A DNA stretch of 64,000 nt from Anaerobranca californiensis DSM 14826 (GTDB lineage: Bacteria; Bacillota; Proteinivoracia; Proteinivoracales; Proteinivoracaceae), in the NCBI RefSeq assembly GCF_900142275.1, contig NZ_FRAI01000005.1:487708-551707 (forward strand), read 5' to 3'. The position numbers were made by a program, and so were the translations under genes. Positions 17,245 through 25,894 of this stretch are shown in pieces. Numbering within the stretch: the stretch's first letter is position 1; every line of letters begins with the position of its first letter. The notes under the pieces were generated by a model. The model did not search any database and was not told the origin of the DNA. It saw only the letters and a program-made list of their open reading frames with translations.

Positions 17245-17967
17245 TTATTCTAAAACTTTACCTAATTTTAACATAAGCCCAAACTCCTTCAACAATGAAG
17301 TTTTGTTTATATCAGCAACAACTTTGTCAATATCATAAGAAACCCGGATAATCTGGACTGTTACTTGTCCATTTTCAAATTGGATTTGTGCAAAACTACC
17401 CCTGTTATCACCATCTTTTGGTTTACCTACACTTCCTGGATTTAAAATTAACTTATCTTTATATTTTTTAATATATGGAAAATGGGTATGTCCTAACAGA
17501 ATAATATCTACATCGATATTTTCTAAAACTTCTTTAATTTTTTCTACTTCACTTTCATAGATATACTCATTGATTGCATTAGGGCTACCATGGGTAGCGT
17601 AAATCTTTTTACCATTATATTCTACAAATAACTCTTCAGGTAATCCCCTTAACCACTTTTTATTTATTTCACTGGTATGATTTTGTGTCCATTTTAAAGA
17701 ATTTTCACTTTGCTTTTTCTGCCATTCATTATCTATTTTACATCCACATGATGGCAAGTAAAATCCTACAGCTTCATCATAGTTACCTAAAATAGTGGGT
17801 ATATTTAATCCTTTAATTCTTTCTATAACTTCATTGGGATGAGGACCATAACCAACTAAATCTCCTAAACAAATAATTTGTTGGCAATTTTCCTCTTGGA
17901 TTTTATTTAATACTGAATTAAGTGCTTCTATATTACTGTGAATATCTGAAATTACAGCAATTTTCAT
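17245..17967 (-). CDS. YfcE-type metallophosphoesterase
   Basis: A 240-residue calcineurin-like phosphoesterase. Metal ligands appear in SDIHSN (residues 7-12), GDLVGYGPHP, LGNYDEA, ATHGSP and LLGHTHFPY. Members of this family hydrolyse phosphodiesters; the substrate is not predictable. It overlaps the upstream nitroreductase gene by four bases (ATGA type), so the two are cotranscribed. A cysteine pair (CGCK) in the middle is unusual but not catalytic in the known fold. Confidence 0.8.
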   Translation of the reverse strand: MKIAVISDIHSNIEALNSVLNKIQEENCQQIICLGDLVGYGPHPNEVIERIKGLNIPTILGNYDEAVGFYLPSCGCKIDNEWQKKQSENSLKWTQNHTSEINKKWLRGLPEELFVEYNGKKIYATHGSPNAINEYIYESEVEKIKEVLENIDVDIILLGHTHFPYIKKYKDKLILNPGSVGKPKDGDNRGSFAQIQFENGQVTVQIIRVSYDIDKVVADINKTSLLKEFGLMLKLGKVLE

Positions 17968-18509
17968 TTTAATCCCCCACTATATTTTCTAGTGAATGTT
18001 TCCATTTTAACTTTTTCGTAAGGTAACTTTGCAATATCATAGGGCTCTTTTTCTTCTGCAGGGTATCCTATAGCAATAACTGCAGTAATTTTAAAATACT
18101 CCGGAATCTCTAAAAGCTTTTGAATGTATTTTTCCGCTGAGTAATCTAAATGATGTTCTCTGTTTCGTATTTGTACCCAACAAGAACCTAATCCTAGTTT
18201 TTCCGCTGTAAGTTGGATGATAATTCCTGCTATGGAAGTATCTTCAATCCAGACATCACTTTTATTAGGATCCCCTAATATTACAATAGCCAAAGGAGCT
18301 TCTTTTATAAATGAAGAACCATGTTTTTTTACTTTGGACAATTTGTATAAAGTTTCTTTATTCTCAACGACTATAAATTCCCAAGGCCTTATGTTCCTAG
18401 ATGAAGGTGATAATAAAGCAGCTTGTATAAGTGTTTGAAGTTTATCAGCCTCAATTTTATCACTTTTAAATTTCCTAATACTTCGCCGTTTAATAAGGAG
18501 TTCTAACAT
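17964..18509 (-). CDS. Nitroreductase-family flavoprotein
   Basis: A 181-residue FMN-dependent oxidoreductase. The N-terminus LIKRRSIRKFKSD and the later AALLSPSSRNIRPWEF are the FMN phosphate and ring contact motifs, and AEKLGLGSCWVQ plus AVIAIGYPAEEK complete the signature. It reduces nitro, quinone or similar compounds with NAD(P)H. It is the first gene of a two-gene operon with the phosphoesterase. A promoter is probable in the AT-rich divergent gap 18510-18625. Confidence 0.85.
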   Translation of the reverse strand: MLELLIKRRSIRKFKSDKIEADKLQTLIQAALLSPSSRNIRPWEFIVVENKETLYKLSKVKKHGSSFIKEAPLAIVILGDPNKSDVWIEDTSIAGIIIQLTAEKLGLGSCWVQIRNREHHLDYSAEKYIQKLLEIPEYFKITAVIAIGYPAEEKEPYDIAKLPYEKVKMETFTRKYSGGLK

Positions 18510-18625
18510 TTTTTCATCCCTCCATTTATATATAATTATATCTTATAAAATAAATTTTTTCAAAAAGATGTATAAATCATCTTATTTAGTTCCAAAATAT
18601 TATTAAACTTTTCGGGAGGGATTTT

Positions 18626-18907
18626 ATGTCAAAATTGTTAAAAGATCTAGGCTTACCTTGGTTGTTAATAAAGGTTTTAATAACTAATTTACATTATCTC
18701 ATTTTGTTAATAATATTAACTAGATTTTTCTTTGCTAAAAATTTTCCATCCCTTTTAGATAAAAGTCTATTAATCTACATCTTATTGTTTTTTGTTGTTA
18801 ATAAATACATTGAAATAAAGAAAAAAGAAGAAAGAAAAAAATTTTTATTAAAAATAAATACTAAAGAAAAATCAAAAGAAATGGAAGATAAAGTGGTTAA
18901 TGAATAA
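18626..18907 (+). CDS. Small membrane protein of unknown function
   Basis: A 93-residue ORF with a good ribosome site (GGGAGGG, six bases before ATG). Two hydrophobic segments (about residues 15-37 and 46-62) are followed by a highly charged Lys/Glu tail, so it is likely a two-helix membrane protein with a cytoplasmic tail. No family recognised. It is followed at once by a strong terminator and is divergent from the nitroreductase gene. Confidence 0.6.
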   Translation: MSKLLKDLGLPWLLIKVLITNLHYLILLIILTRFFFAKNFPSLLDKSLLIYILLFFVVNKYIEIKKKEERKKFLLKINTKEKSKEMEDKVVNE

Positions 18908-18945
18908 AAAAATCCCTAAGGTTTTGAAGCCTTAGGGATTTTTTT
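18905..18945. terminator. Bidirectional terminator
   Basis: AAAAAATCCCTAAGG pairs with CCTTAGGGATTTTTT around a short loop, with T runs on both strands, separating the small membrane gene from the convergent CoA-transferase operon. Confidence 0.85.
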
Positions 18946-18946
18946 A

Positions 18947-19606
18947 TTATACATCCATTCTTTTAAGGTCCTCTGGGATAATTAATTCAGCCTCTGTGGC
19001 AGCAATTACTTCTTCTAAAGTAGCTTCTGGTCCTAACTCTTTAAGTAATAAACCTTTTTCAGTAACTTCAATTACAGCCAATTCTGTAATGATTAAGTTT
19101 ACTTGATTAGCTGCCGTTAATGGCAATGTACATCTCTTTAAGATTTTGGGGCTGCCTTTAGCGGTGTGTTCCATAGCCACAATTACTTTTTTAGCTCCAA
19201 CAACTAAATCCATAGCTCCTCCCATACCTGGAACCATTTTCCCAGGAATCATCCAGTTAGCTAAATTCCCTTGTTCATCTACTTGCAGTGCACCTAATAC
19301 CGTTACATCCACATGGCCACCCCTAATTATAACAAAGGAAGTAGCACTATCAAAAAAAGCTCCTCCTGCCTTTATAGTTACTGGTTGTCCTCCGGCATTG
19401 GTTAAATCCCAATCTTCTTCTCCTGGTTTTGGAGCAGGGCCAAGTCCCACAAAACCATTTTCTGATTGGAGGACAATATCAATATCATCGGGAACATAGT
19501 TTGCTACTAGGGTAGGTAAACCAATTCCTAAATTGACCACATCACCATCTTTTAATTCTTGGGCTACCCTTTTTGCTATAATTTCCCTTACTCGATTTTT
19601 ATCCAT
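18947..19606 (-). CDS. 3-oxoacid/acyl CoA-transferase subunit B
   Basis: A 219-residue beta subunit of a family I CoA-transferase. The active-site segment [10 protein letters not shown] contains the catalytic Glu that forms the acyl-CoA thioester intermediate. [28 protein letters not shown] and [12 protein letters not shown] are also family hallmarks. It transfers CoA between short-chain acids, for example acetate, acetoacetate or butyrate; the exact substrate cannot be read. Its ATG overlaps the stop of subunit A (TAATG), so the two are translated together. Confidence 0.88.
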   Translation of the reverse strand: MDKNRVREIIAKRVAQELKDGDVVNLGIGLPTLVANYVPDDIDIVLQSENGFVGLGPAPKPGEEDWDLTNAGGQPVTIKAGGAFFDSATSFVIIRGGHVDVTVLGALQVDEQGNLANWMIPGKMVPGMGGAMDLVVGAKKVIVAMEHTAKGSPKILKRCTLPLTAANQVNLIITELAVIEVTEKGLLLKELGPEATLEEVIAATEAELIIPEDLKRMDV

Positions 19607-20259
19607 TATTTTTCACCTCCCACAATATAGTCAACGAAAATTCCCGGAGTCATTACATCATTTGGGTTTATTTCCCCAACTTCTACTATTTCCTTAGCTT
19701 CAACTACAACAATATCAGCTGCTGTAGCCATTATTGGATTAAAATTCCTAGTAGTTTTCTCATAATAGATGTTTCCTTTTTTATCGACTTTTGATCCGGC
19801 AATTAAAGCAATATCTCCTTTAAGGGGCAATTCTAATAGATATTCTTTTCCATTGACGATAATTTTTTCTTTCCCTTCTTCCACAATGGTCCCTAAACCA
19901 GTAGGGGTTAATACCCCACCTAACCCAGCACCATAAGCCCTAATCCTTTCCACCAATGTCCCTTGGGGTACCAATTCTACTTCAATTTCTTTTTCATTCA
20001 TTTGTCTGCCTGTTTCAGGGTTAGTTCCAATATGGGAAGTTATTACCTTTTTAATTTGCTTATTTTTAATTAACTTTCCTAACCCGTATTCCGTTGTAGA
20101 AGTATCATTAGCTATAACTGTTAAATCTTTTACTCCCTTTTCAACTAGTTTATCTATGATTTTGTGGGGAGATCCACAACCTAAAAAGCCACCAATCATT
20201 ACTGTCATCCCATCCTTTACAAGATCAGCAGCTTGTTCTAAAGATATTATTTTATTCAT
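19606..20259 (-). CDS. 3-oxoacid/acyl CoA-transferase subunit A
   Basis: A 217-residue alpha subunit. [19 protein letters not shown] near the N-terminus is the CoA-binding glycine loop of AtoD/ScoA proteins, and [18 protein letters not shown] and [13 protein letters not shown] follow as in the family. ATG 20259 is chosen because GGAGGTG lies eight bases upstream, inside the extension that a longer reading would include. A sigma-54 promoter precedes it, so the operon is probably switched on by the neighbouring activator when its substrate is available. Confidence 0.88.
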   Translation of the reverse strand: MNKIISLEQAADLVKDGMTVMIGGFLGCGSPHKIIDKLVEKGVKDLTVIANDTSTTEYGLGKLIKNKQIKKVITSHIGTNPETGRQMNEKEIEVELVPQGTLVERIRAYGAGLGGVLTPTGLGTIVEEGKEKIIVNGKEYLLELPLKGDIALIAGSKVDKKGNIYYEKTTRNFNPIMATAADIVVVEAKEIVEVGEINPNDVMTPGIFVDYIVGGEK

Positions 20260-20296
20260 CAATAACACCTCCATTAAATTTTATATATTCTTTATA

Positions 20297-20313
20297 TGCA
20301 AAGATTATGCCAA
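20297..20313 (-). promoter_or_regulatory. Sigma-54 promoter of the CoA-transferase operon
   Basis: On the minus strand TTGGCA (-24) and TTGCA (-12) are spaced so that the invariant GG and GC are exactly ten bases apart, the diagnostic sigma-54 geometry. It lies about 40 bases before the subunit A start. Confidence 0.8.
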
Positions 20314-20356
20314 TTTTATTTACTTTGAATTTTTTGTTACAATCTCCTTAAGGGAA

Positions 20357-20374
20357 TGTAGTTTTATTTCTACA
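20357..20374. promoter_or_regulatory. Activator site 1: TGTAG-N8-CTACA
   Basis: An inverted repeat with 5-bp arms and 8-base spacer, centred about 80 bases upstream of the predicted sigma-54 start. It has the same arms and spacing as two further sites at 20421 and 20452. Confidence 0.65.
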
Positions 20375-20420
20375 AGAAAATTTTATTTTTTATGTAGTAC
20401 TATTTTATCCATTTTCTTTC

Positions 20421-20438
20421 TGTAGAAAAATATCTACA
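20421..20438. promoter_or_regulatory. Activator site 2: TGTAG-N8-CTACA
   Basis: Same arms and spacer as site 1, centred 64 bases (about six helical turns) further upstream. It is one half of a larger 21-bp inverted repeat (20421-20441 with 20449-20469). Confidence 0.65.
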
Positions 20439-20451
20439 CTAGTTTAATTAG

Positions 20452-20469
20452 TGTAGATATTTTTCTACA
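20452..20469. promoter_or_regulatory. Activator site 3: TGTAG-N8-CTACA
   Basis: Same arms and spacer as sites 1 and 2, 31 bases (about three helical turns) beyond site 2. It overlaps the stop codon of the activator gene. Confidence 0.65.
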
Positions 20470-21868
20470 TATATTCTGTCATCCTATATTTTTCTAGTTT
20501 TTTGTAAAGGGAAGTGCGATGTATTTTTAAATGCTGGGCAGCTAAGGTTTTGTTTCCTCCAGCTTCTTCTATAGCTTTTTTCAAAATATCCTTTTCAAAT
20601 TCCTCTAACTTTTCTTTTAAAGAATGGGATTTTACATCCCCTTTTTTTATTGGCAGTTTATCCTTAAAACTATCAGGCAGATCCTTTATTTCAATCACCG
20701 GTTTAGATGTTAAGTTAACGGCCCTTTCTAAAACATTTCTAAGTTCCCTAATATTTCCCGGCCAATGATAATTTTTTAAGGCTTCTACCGCATCTTTTGT
20801 CAATGTCTTTTCTTTCATATTAAGGTCTAAAGCTAATTTTATTAATATATTTTTAGATAATATTTCTACATCTTCTATTCTTTCCCTTAAAGGTGGTATT
20901 TCCAGTTTTATAATATTTAATCTGTAGTATAAATCTTTTCTAAAATTTCCTTTTACAATTTCTTCTTCAAGATTTTCATTAGTAGCCGCTATTATTCTAG
21001 TATCTAATTTTATAGGTTTATTACCCCCTACCCTTTCAAATTCTTTCATTTCTAGCACCCTAAGGATTTTTGACTGCATATCTAATGGCATAGAACCGAT
21101 CTCATCTAAAAAGATAGTTCCACCAATGGCAAGTTCAAACTTACCCATCTTCCCCCCTTTTTTAGAACCGGTAAAAGCCCCTTCCTCGTAACCAAAGAGT
21201 TCTGATTCTAGCAGTTCTTTAGGGATAGCTGCACAGTTGACTGAAACAAAGTTTCCATATTTTCTAAGACTTTCTCTATGTATAGCATGGGCAAAAAGCT
21301 CTTTACCAGTTCCACTCTCCCCTTGTATTAATACAGTAGAATTGGTCTTTGCCACCCTCTTTGCTATGGTTTTAAGTTCTATCATCTTTAAATTGTTACT
21401 AACTATATCATCAAAGGTGAAGCGGGCTTGATAAAGTTTACTAACTTCTCCTTTATATTTATTTAAAGTATCTTCTAAAATTTGCACCTTTTTAGCTAAA
21501 GCTTGTAATTCGCTTATATCACTAAATAGCACTGTTCCCGCTGCACCAAGGGACTTTCCCCCTTTAATAATAGGAATCCTACTAGTGATTACCTTTTTAC
21601 CATGGATTTCTTGAATATCACAAAGTTCCTTTACCCCTGTTTTAGCAACAATGTGCAAACGGGTGTTAGGTATCACATCTTTGACGTGTTTCCCTAAAAC
21701 TTCTTTTTCTGATATTCCTAAAAGTTTTTCATAATTCCACTTTACTATATAACCTTCAGTATCTACTAACACCATTCCATAATAGGCATTGTCTAAGAGT
21801 TCCTCCATCATTTCGATACTTTCCCTGAGTTTTTGCAATTCTTCAAGGTTTGATTGTCTATTTCCCAT
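20465..21868 (-). CDS. PAS-domain sigma-54-dependent transcriptional activator
   Basis: A 467-residue enhancer-binding protein. A PAS sensor spans about residues 17-130, a short coiled linker follows, and the AAA+ domain is about 155-385 with Walker A GESGTGKE, the sigma-54 contact loop GAFTGS (canonical GAFTGA, last residue changed) and Walker B GGTIFLDEIG. A Fis-type helix-turn-helix (NKTLAAQHLKIHRTSLYKKL) ends it. It probably senses a metabolite through PAS and activates the CoA-transferase operon through the three inverted repeats at 20357-20469. It lies 20 bases behind a DUF3006 gene. Confidence 0.88.
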   Translation of the reverse strand: MGNRQSNLEELQKLRESIEMMEELLDNAYYGMVLVDTEGYIVKWNYEKLLGISEKEVLGKHVKDVIPNTRLHIVAKTGVKELCDIQEIHGKKVITSRIPIIKGGKSLGAAGTVLFSDISELQALAKKVQILEDTLNKYKGEVSKLYQARFTFDDIVSNNLKMIELKTIAKRVAKTNSTVLIQGESGTGKELFAHAIHRESLRKYGNFVSVNCAAIPKELLESELFGYEEGAFTGSKKGGKMGKFELAIGGTIFLDEIGSMPLDMQSKILRVLEMKEFERVGGNKPIKLDTRIIAATNENLEEEIVKGNFRKDLYYRLNIIKLEIPPLRERIEDVEILSKNILIKLALDLNMKEKTLTKDAVEALKNYHWPGNIRELRNVLERAVNLTSKPVIEIKDLPDSFKDKLPIKKGDVKSHSLKEKLEEFEKDILKKAIEEAGGNKTLAAQHLKIHRTSLYKKLEKYRMTEYM

Positions 21869-21888
21869 AATAATTCCCCTTCACCCTT

Positions 21889-22101
21889 TTATCTTTTATT
21901 TTTTATTTTATCAAATAAAGTCTTTATTGCTTCCCTTCGTCTTTCCCTTTCATCCCTATCAATTTCAATATTTATAGTTAATACATCTCCTTCTGTAACT
22001 TCTTCAGGAAGTAATTTTTTAGGAAAATCTACTTGTATTTCCTCATTTTTAAACAATAAAACTGCATAATCTCCTTCAAAACGATCAATAATGGCTTTCA
22101 T
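21889..22101 (-). CDS. DUF3006 family protein
   Basis: A 70-residue protein beginning MKAIIDRFEGDYAVLLF, the hallmark of DUF3006, with a short beta barrel followed by a basic helical tail. Function unknown; the family often occurs beside unrelated enzymes in Firmicutes. The ribosome site GGTGG is modest. It precedes the sigma-54 activator by 20 bases and may be cotranscribed with it, but a role in that regulation is not established. Confidence 0.75.
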   Translation of the reverse strand: MKAIIDRFEGDYAVLLFKNEEIQVDFPKKLLPEEVTEGDVLTINIEIDRDERERRREAIKTLFDKIKNKR

Positions 22102-22188
22102 AATTTACCACCATCCTTCAACAAACTCATAATATTTATTTCTACAAAAAATTTTAAACTCCTATTACAAAATAAAATAATTATTTAA

Positions 22189-22218
22189 TTGACATTTAAT
22201 AGAATTAATAATTATAAT
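22189..22218 (+). promoter_or_regulatory. Sigma-A promoter of iorAB
   Basis: TTGACA (22189-22194) and TATAAT (22213-22218) with an 18-base spacer, about 45 bases before the start codon of iorA. Confidence 0.65.
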
Positions 22219-22265
22219 TATTGTAAGAATCTTTTGTAATTTATTTTTATTAAGGGGAGGTTATT

Positions 22266-24074
22266 ATGGAAATTAAAAAAATTCCTTTATCCGGTAATGA
22301 AGCAATTGCTAGGGGATTTTATGAAGCGGGAGGAATAATTGCAGCCAGCTATCCAGGTTCTCCTACCGTTGAAATTATTGAAACATTAGAAAAAAGATAC
22401 AAAGATGATGTCTATGCGGAATTTTCCGTAAACGAAAAGGTGGCTTTAGAAGTAGCTATTGGTGGCTCTTTTGTTGGGGCAAGATCTATGGCAACAATGA
22501 AACATGTCGGTGTTAATATTGCGTTAGATCCTTTAATGACTTTTACGCAAGTAGAAGTTGATGGAGGAATACTGTTAGTAACCGGTGATGACCCGGGAAT
22601 GGCCAGCTCTCAAAATGAACAAGATAACAGAAATATTGGGAAGTTTGCTAATATGCCTATCCTTGATCCCAGTGATAGCCAAGAAGCTAAGGATTTTACA
22701 AAACTCGCCTTTGAGATTAGTGAAAAATTTAATACCCCCGTTATGTTAAGGATAACCAGCAAATTGTGTCACAGCAGAAGCCCTGTTATATTAGAAGATA
22801 GATTAGAAAGGAAAGTAACAGGTTTTACTAAAGATCCCAGTAGGTATTCCATGATACCTCCCCATACCTTCAAAAGCCAATATACCATGATGGAAAGGAT
22901 AAAAAGATTATCGGAATATGCAGAGCATTTGCCAATTAACCATTTAGAAGAAGTAGAAGGCAGTGAAGTTTTATTTATTACCTCAGGGCTAATGTATCAT
23001 CACCTTAAAGAATTAGGATTAAATTACAGTATATATAAACTTGGAATGATATACCCTCTGCCGATAAATAAGTTAAAAGAGATTGCCAAAAATTATAAAA
23101 AAATAGTTGTAATTGAAGAAATGAGCCCTTTTATTGAAAATGAATTAAAAATTAATGGTTTTAAATGTATAGGTAAAGAATTCTTTCCTTTTACTGGACA
23201 ACTGACTATTGAAGATATAGAGATAGGCCTTATAAATGCTGGTATTTTAATGAAAGATACAACTAAAATTGTAAATGAAGAAAAGATTGTAGATAGACCC
23301 CCTATGTTTTGTGCGGGATGTCCCCATAGACCTATATTTGATATCCTAAAAAAGGCAAAAGTTGATGTTATCGGTGATATTGGTTGTTATTCAATGGGAG
23401 TTTTATATCCCTTTGAGGTGTTAAAATCTATAATTAGTATGGGAGCATCAATAGGAATAACTAAAGGTATGAAAAAAGCACTATCTAAATACGACATTAA
23501 TAACCCTTTAATAGCAGTAATTGGAGATGGAACTTTTTTTCATTCTGGAATTACAGGATTTATTAACTTATTGCATAATTTAGACCCCAATGAAAATATG
23601 ACCTTTATTATTTTAGATAATGGAACTACCGCTATGACCGGTGGACAATATAATGCCAGTTCTGGAAATTTTTATCCAGAAGAAGATATGAAAGTAAAAA
23701 TTGACCAATTATTAAAAACGATAGGTTTTGAAAATATCCATGTTATTGACCAATTTAGATATAATGAAAGTAAAAAAATTATTAATGATGAAATTAAGAA
23801 ACATGGTATTTCAATTATCATAACGACAAGACCTTGTGCATTAAGGTCTAAAATCAAAAATAAACCCTTCTATGTAAATCCAGAAATATGTATCGGATGT
23901 AGAAGTTGTGTCAAAACTAATTGTCCTCCTATTAAAATGATTAGTTACCCAGGTTTCGATAAACTCAAATCCTCTATCGATGCTGACATGTGTGTAGGTT
24001 GTTCTATTTGTGCCCAAGTGTGTCCAGTAAAGGCTATTAGGATATTTAAAGAAGGGGAGGATGCAAATGGTTAA
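22266..24074 (+). CDS. iorA: Indolepyruvate ferredoxin oxidoreductase alpha subunit
   Basis: A 602-residue subunit that oxidatively decarboxylates aryl pyruvates made from aromatic amino acids to aryl-acetyl-CoA, reducing ferredoxin. The N-terminal pyrimidine-binding domain includes SYPGSPTVEI, the thiamine diphosphate site is at GDIGCYSMG and IGDGTFFHSG, and two 4Fe-4S clusters lie at the C-terminus (CIGCRSCVKTNCPP; CVGCSICAQVCP). Length is normal. ATG 22266 follows AGGGGAGG. It overlaps iorB by 14 bases. Confidence 0.93.
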   Translation: MEIKKIPLSGNEAIARGFYEAGGIIAASYPGSPTVEIIETLEKRYKDDVYAEFSVNEKVALEVAIGGSFVGARSMATMKHVGVNIALDPLMTFTQVEVDGGILLVTGDDPGMASSQNEQDNRNIGKFANMPILDPSDSQEAKDFTKLAFEISEKFNTPVMLRITSKLCHSRSPVILEDRLERKVTGFTKDPSRYSMIPPHTFKSQYTMMERIKRLSEYAEHLPINHLEEVEGSEVLFITSGLMYHHLKELGLNYSIYKLGMIYPLPINKLKEIAKNYKKIVVIEEMSPFIENELKINGFKCIGKEFFPFTGQLTIEDIEIGLINAGILMKDTTKIVNEEKIVDRPPMFCAGCPHRPIFDILKKAKVDVIGDIGCYSMGVLYPFEVLKSIISMGASIGITKGMKKALSKYDINNPLIAVIGDGTFFHSGITGFINLLHNLDPNENMTFIILDNGTTAMTGGQYNASSGNFYPEEDMKVKIDQLLKTIGFENIHVIDQFRYNESKKIINDEIKKHGISIIITTRPCALRSKIKNKPFYVNPEICIGCRSCVKTNCPPIKMISYPGFDKLKSSIDADMCVGCSICAQVCPVKAIRIFKEGEDANG

Positions 24075-24633
24075 AAATATTATATTAGCTGGTGTAGGAG
24101 GATTAGGATTAGTTTTAACAACTAAAATAATAACAGAATCCGCTTTTTTAGCTGGATATGATGTTAAGAGTAATGACGTAATTGGTCTATCTCAACGGGG
24201 TGGAAAGGTATGGGGAAGTATCAGATTTGGAGAAAAGGTGTATTCCCCTGATATACCTAGAAGACAAGGAGATATTTTATTAGCCTTAGAACCTTTAGAA
24301 GGATATAGATGGAGTAGCATTTTAAAAGAAAAAGGACTTATTATATTAAATTCAAAAGAAATATATCCTACTCCTGTTTTGATGGAAAGGGAAAATTATC
24401 CTCAAAATATTTATGAAATTTTATCTCATAAATATACACTAATAAAAGTAAATGCCGTTGAAGAAGGGAAAAAAATAGGGAATTCTAAAATTGCTAACAC
24501 CATTTTAATTGGAATAATGGCAAAATATTTAGACATTCCTTATGATATTTGGCTAAAAACTATTGAAAATAATGTCCCTGCAAAGTCATTGGATTTAAAT
24601 TTAATTGCCTTTGATAAAGGGTATAACTTATAA
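24061..24633 (+). CDS. iorB: Indolepyruvate ferredoxin oxidoreductase beta subunit
   Basis: A 190-residue gamma-domain-type subunit with the Rossmann-like start NIILAGVGGLGLVLTTKII and the conserved SNDVIGLSQRGGKVWGSIRFG. Together with IorA it forms the heterodimer of amino-acid fermenting anaerobes. It starts within the end of iorA and is followed by a terminator, so the operon contains just these two genes. Confidence 0.92.
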   Translation: MQMVKNIILAGVGGLGLVLTTKIITESAFLAGYDVKSNDVIGLSQRGGKVWGSIRFGEKVYSPDIPRRQGDILLALEPLEGYRWSSILKEKGLIILNSKEIYPTPVLMERENYPQNIYEILSHKYTLIKVNAVEEGKKIGNSKIANTILIGIMAKYLDIPYDIWLKTIENNVPAKSLDLNLIAFDKGYNL

Positions 24634-24636
24634 TTT

Positions 24637-24683
24637 AAAGGAGTCAGCCTACTCTTTATGAGTTAAGCTGGCTCCTTTGATTC
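24637..24683 (+). terminator. Terminator of iorAB
   Basis: AAAGGAG-TCAGC pairs with GCTGGCTCCTTT over a long stem with one wobble, then GATTCT; it follows the iorB stop directly. Confidence 0.75.
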
Positions 24684-24707
24684 TCTATTTAAGTTATTTT
24701 TAAAAAT

Positions 24708-25148
24708 TTAATTTTTTATAGAAAAGTATAAACTGACCTTTGTTCCTCCATGTAAATTTCTACCTATTATAACTTTGTCTGCTAAATAACTAGTTATAAT
24801 TAATCCATAGCCGATTTTATCTTTTATTCTATTATAATTGTTTTCTTTTAAAAAATCCAAAGAACCAGTGAGTTCTTTAGAAATACCCTGGCCATAGTCA
24901 CAAATATCTGTAATCAGCCAATTACCATATATTTTATATTCAATTTCTATTATTCCTTTACAACTTTTGTATCCATGGAAAATACAATTAGAAAAAATCT
25001 CATCTAAACAAATCAGATACCTATATAAACATCTGTTAGATTTAGAAAACTTTTTAAATATTTTTTTCGAAATACTGAGAAGCCTTTTTAATGATTTGAT
25101 ATCTGACTGCAAGATTAATTTTTTGTGGAATATATATTTATATTTCAT
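24708..25148 (-). CDS. RsbW/SpoIIAB-like ATP-binding regulatory protein
   Basis: A 146-residue GHKL-type ATPase domain with the N box DEIFSNCIFHGY and the G1 box DICDYGQGIS, then KIGYGLIITSYLADKV as G2. Such stand-alone domains act as anti-sigma factor kinases. No sigma factor or anti-anti-sigma gene is adjacent, so its partner is unknown. The gene is monocistronic, convergent with iorAB, and its leader is AT-rich. Confidence 0.75.
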   Translation of the reverse strand: MKYKYIFHKKLILQSDIKSLKRLLSISKKIFKKFSKSNRCLYRYLICLDEIFSNCIFHGYKSCKGIIEIEYKIYGNWLITDICDYGQGISKELTGSLDFLKENNYNRIKDKIGYGLIITSYLADKVIIGRNLHGGTKVSLYFSIKN

Positions 25149-25263
25149 TTATTTAACCTCCCTACTTAATATAATATTTAAAAAATAAAAAAAATAACCC
25201 ACAACGACAACTCCTTCGTTTATGGCTTATTTCAGGCTTAGGTATTTAACCATGTCCATCCAT

Positions 25264-25593
25264 CTAACCAATATTGATAAAAATTTCCCCAAAGTTTTCT
25301 TCAACATTAACTACAATTTTTATCTCTTTGATTTCTTTTTTTGCAATCCTTTCTATAGTTTCCCATAAAATTGTATCTCTTTCTAAAATTAGTCTACGGA
25401 TTTCATTCAATCTATTAGGATTACCTTTAAATTTTAAAAAACTAATTTCTAGTTGAGATAAAAAGTCACTAAAAGTTACATAAATATTTGTTTTCTCTAA
25501 CTTAACCTTTACTTGTTTTGGCCCCCTTCCTGTCCTTTTTTTAATTAAATTAGAAATAGCAAGAACCAATTCTTTTTCTACATTTTTTTCCAT
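25264..25593 (-). CDS. DUF2294 family protein
   Basis: A 109-residue protein with KKRTGRGPKQVKVKLEKTNIYVTF near the N-terminus, the typical core of DUF2294 (the family shows a GKGP...V pattern followed by short beta strands). Function unknown. Strong ribosome site GGAGGTGG upstream. Monocistronic; the 115 bases between it and the RsbW-like gene contain no gene I recognise. Confidence 0.7.
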   Translation of the reverse strand: MEKNVEKELVLAISNLIKKRTGRGPKQVKVKLEKTNIYVTFSDFLSQLEISFLKFKGNPNRLNEIRRLILERDTILWETIERIAKKEIKEIKIVVNVEENFGEIFINIG

Positions 25594-25689
25594 TTTCCCA
25601 CCTCCTTTTTTTAGTATTTACAAAATTATACTATAAATAATAGGTGGTATAAGTCAAATAATATTTTTTCTAAAGGGTTTTAATTTTAA

Positions 25690-25722
25690 AAAAAATTAAA
25701 GACCTCTAACGAGGTCTTTAAA
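25690..25722 (-). terminator. Terminator after the small zinc-finger ORF
   Basis: AAAGACCTC-TAAC-GAGGTCTTT (25698-25719) is a perfect 9-bp stem followed on the minus strand by AATTTTTTTT. Confidence 0.8.
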
Positions 25723-25742
25723 CAAGCTTTTGTGATTCCTAA

Positions 25743-25835
25743 CTAGCACTTTTTATCTTTTGATAGTTTGGTATTGCAGTTGGAACATACTTTTTGTTTT
25801 CGATGATTTTCTGTTTTACATTTTGGACAAAGCAT
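25743..25835 (-). CDS. 30-residue zinc-finger microprotein
   Basis: A short ORF with a strong ribosome site (GGAGGTGAT) and its own terminator. The product has CPKC at residues 3-6 and CSNC at 17-20, the four ligands of a zinc ribbon, with a basic Lys-rich body. The good ribosome site and terminator argue that it is expressed. It may be a free-standing zinc-ribbon peptide; function is not known. Confidence 0.6.
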   Translation of the reverse strand: MLCPKCKTENHRKQKVCSNCNTKLSKDKKC

Positions 25836-25894
25836 AGTATCACCTCCAATTGCTTGTCTTTTATAGTATTTGCAAAAAGAGGTGATTTAATAAT

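Larger units (their letters stand above)
20421..20469. repeat. Perfect 21-bp inverted repeat with 7-base loop
   Basis: The arms 20421-20441 and 20449-20469 are exact reverse complements. Each arm is itself a TGTAG-N8-CTACA site, and the structure can also form a strong hairpin at the end of the activator transcript, so it may serve both as a double activator site and as a terminator. Confidence 0.75.

Noticed and set aside
20421..20469. Inverted repeat as an insertion-sequence end
   Set aside because: No transposase or target duplication nearby, and the arms match a third site that explains them as regulator sites.
25149..25263. Possible small RNA between the RsbW-like and DUF2294 genes
   Set aside because: The stretch has no stable hairpin or recognisable promoter; I see nothing in it.
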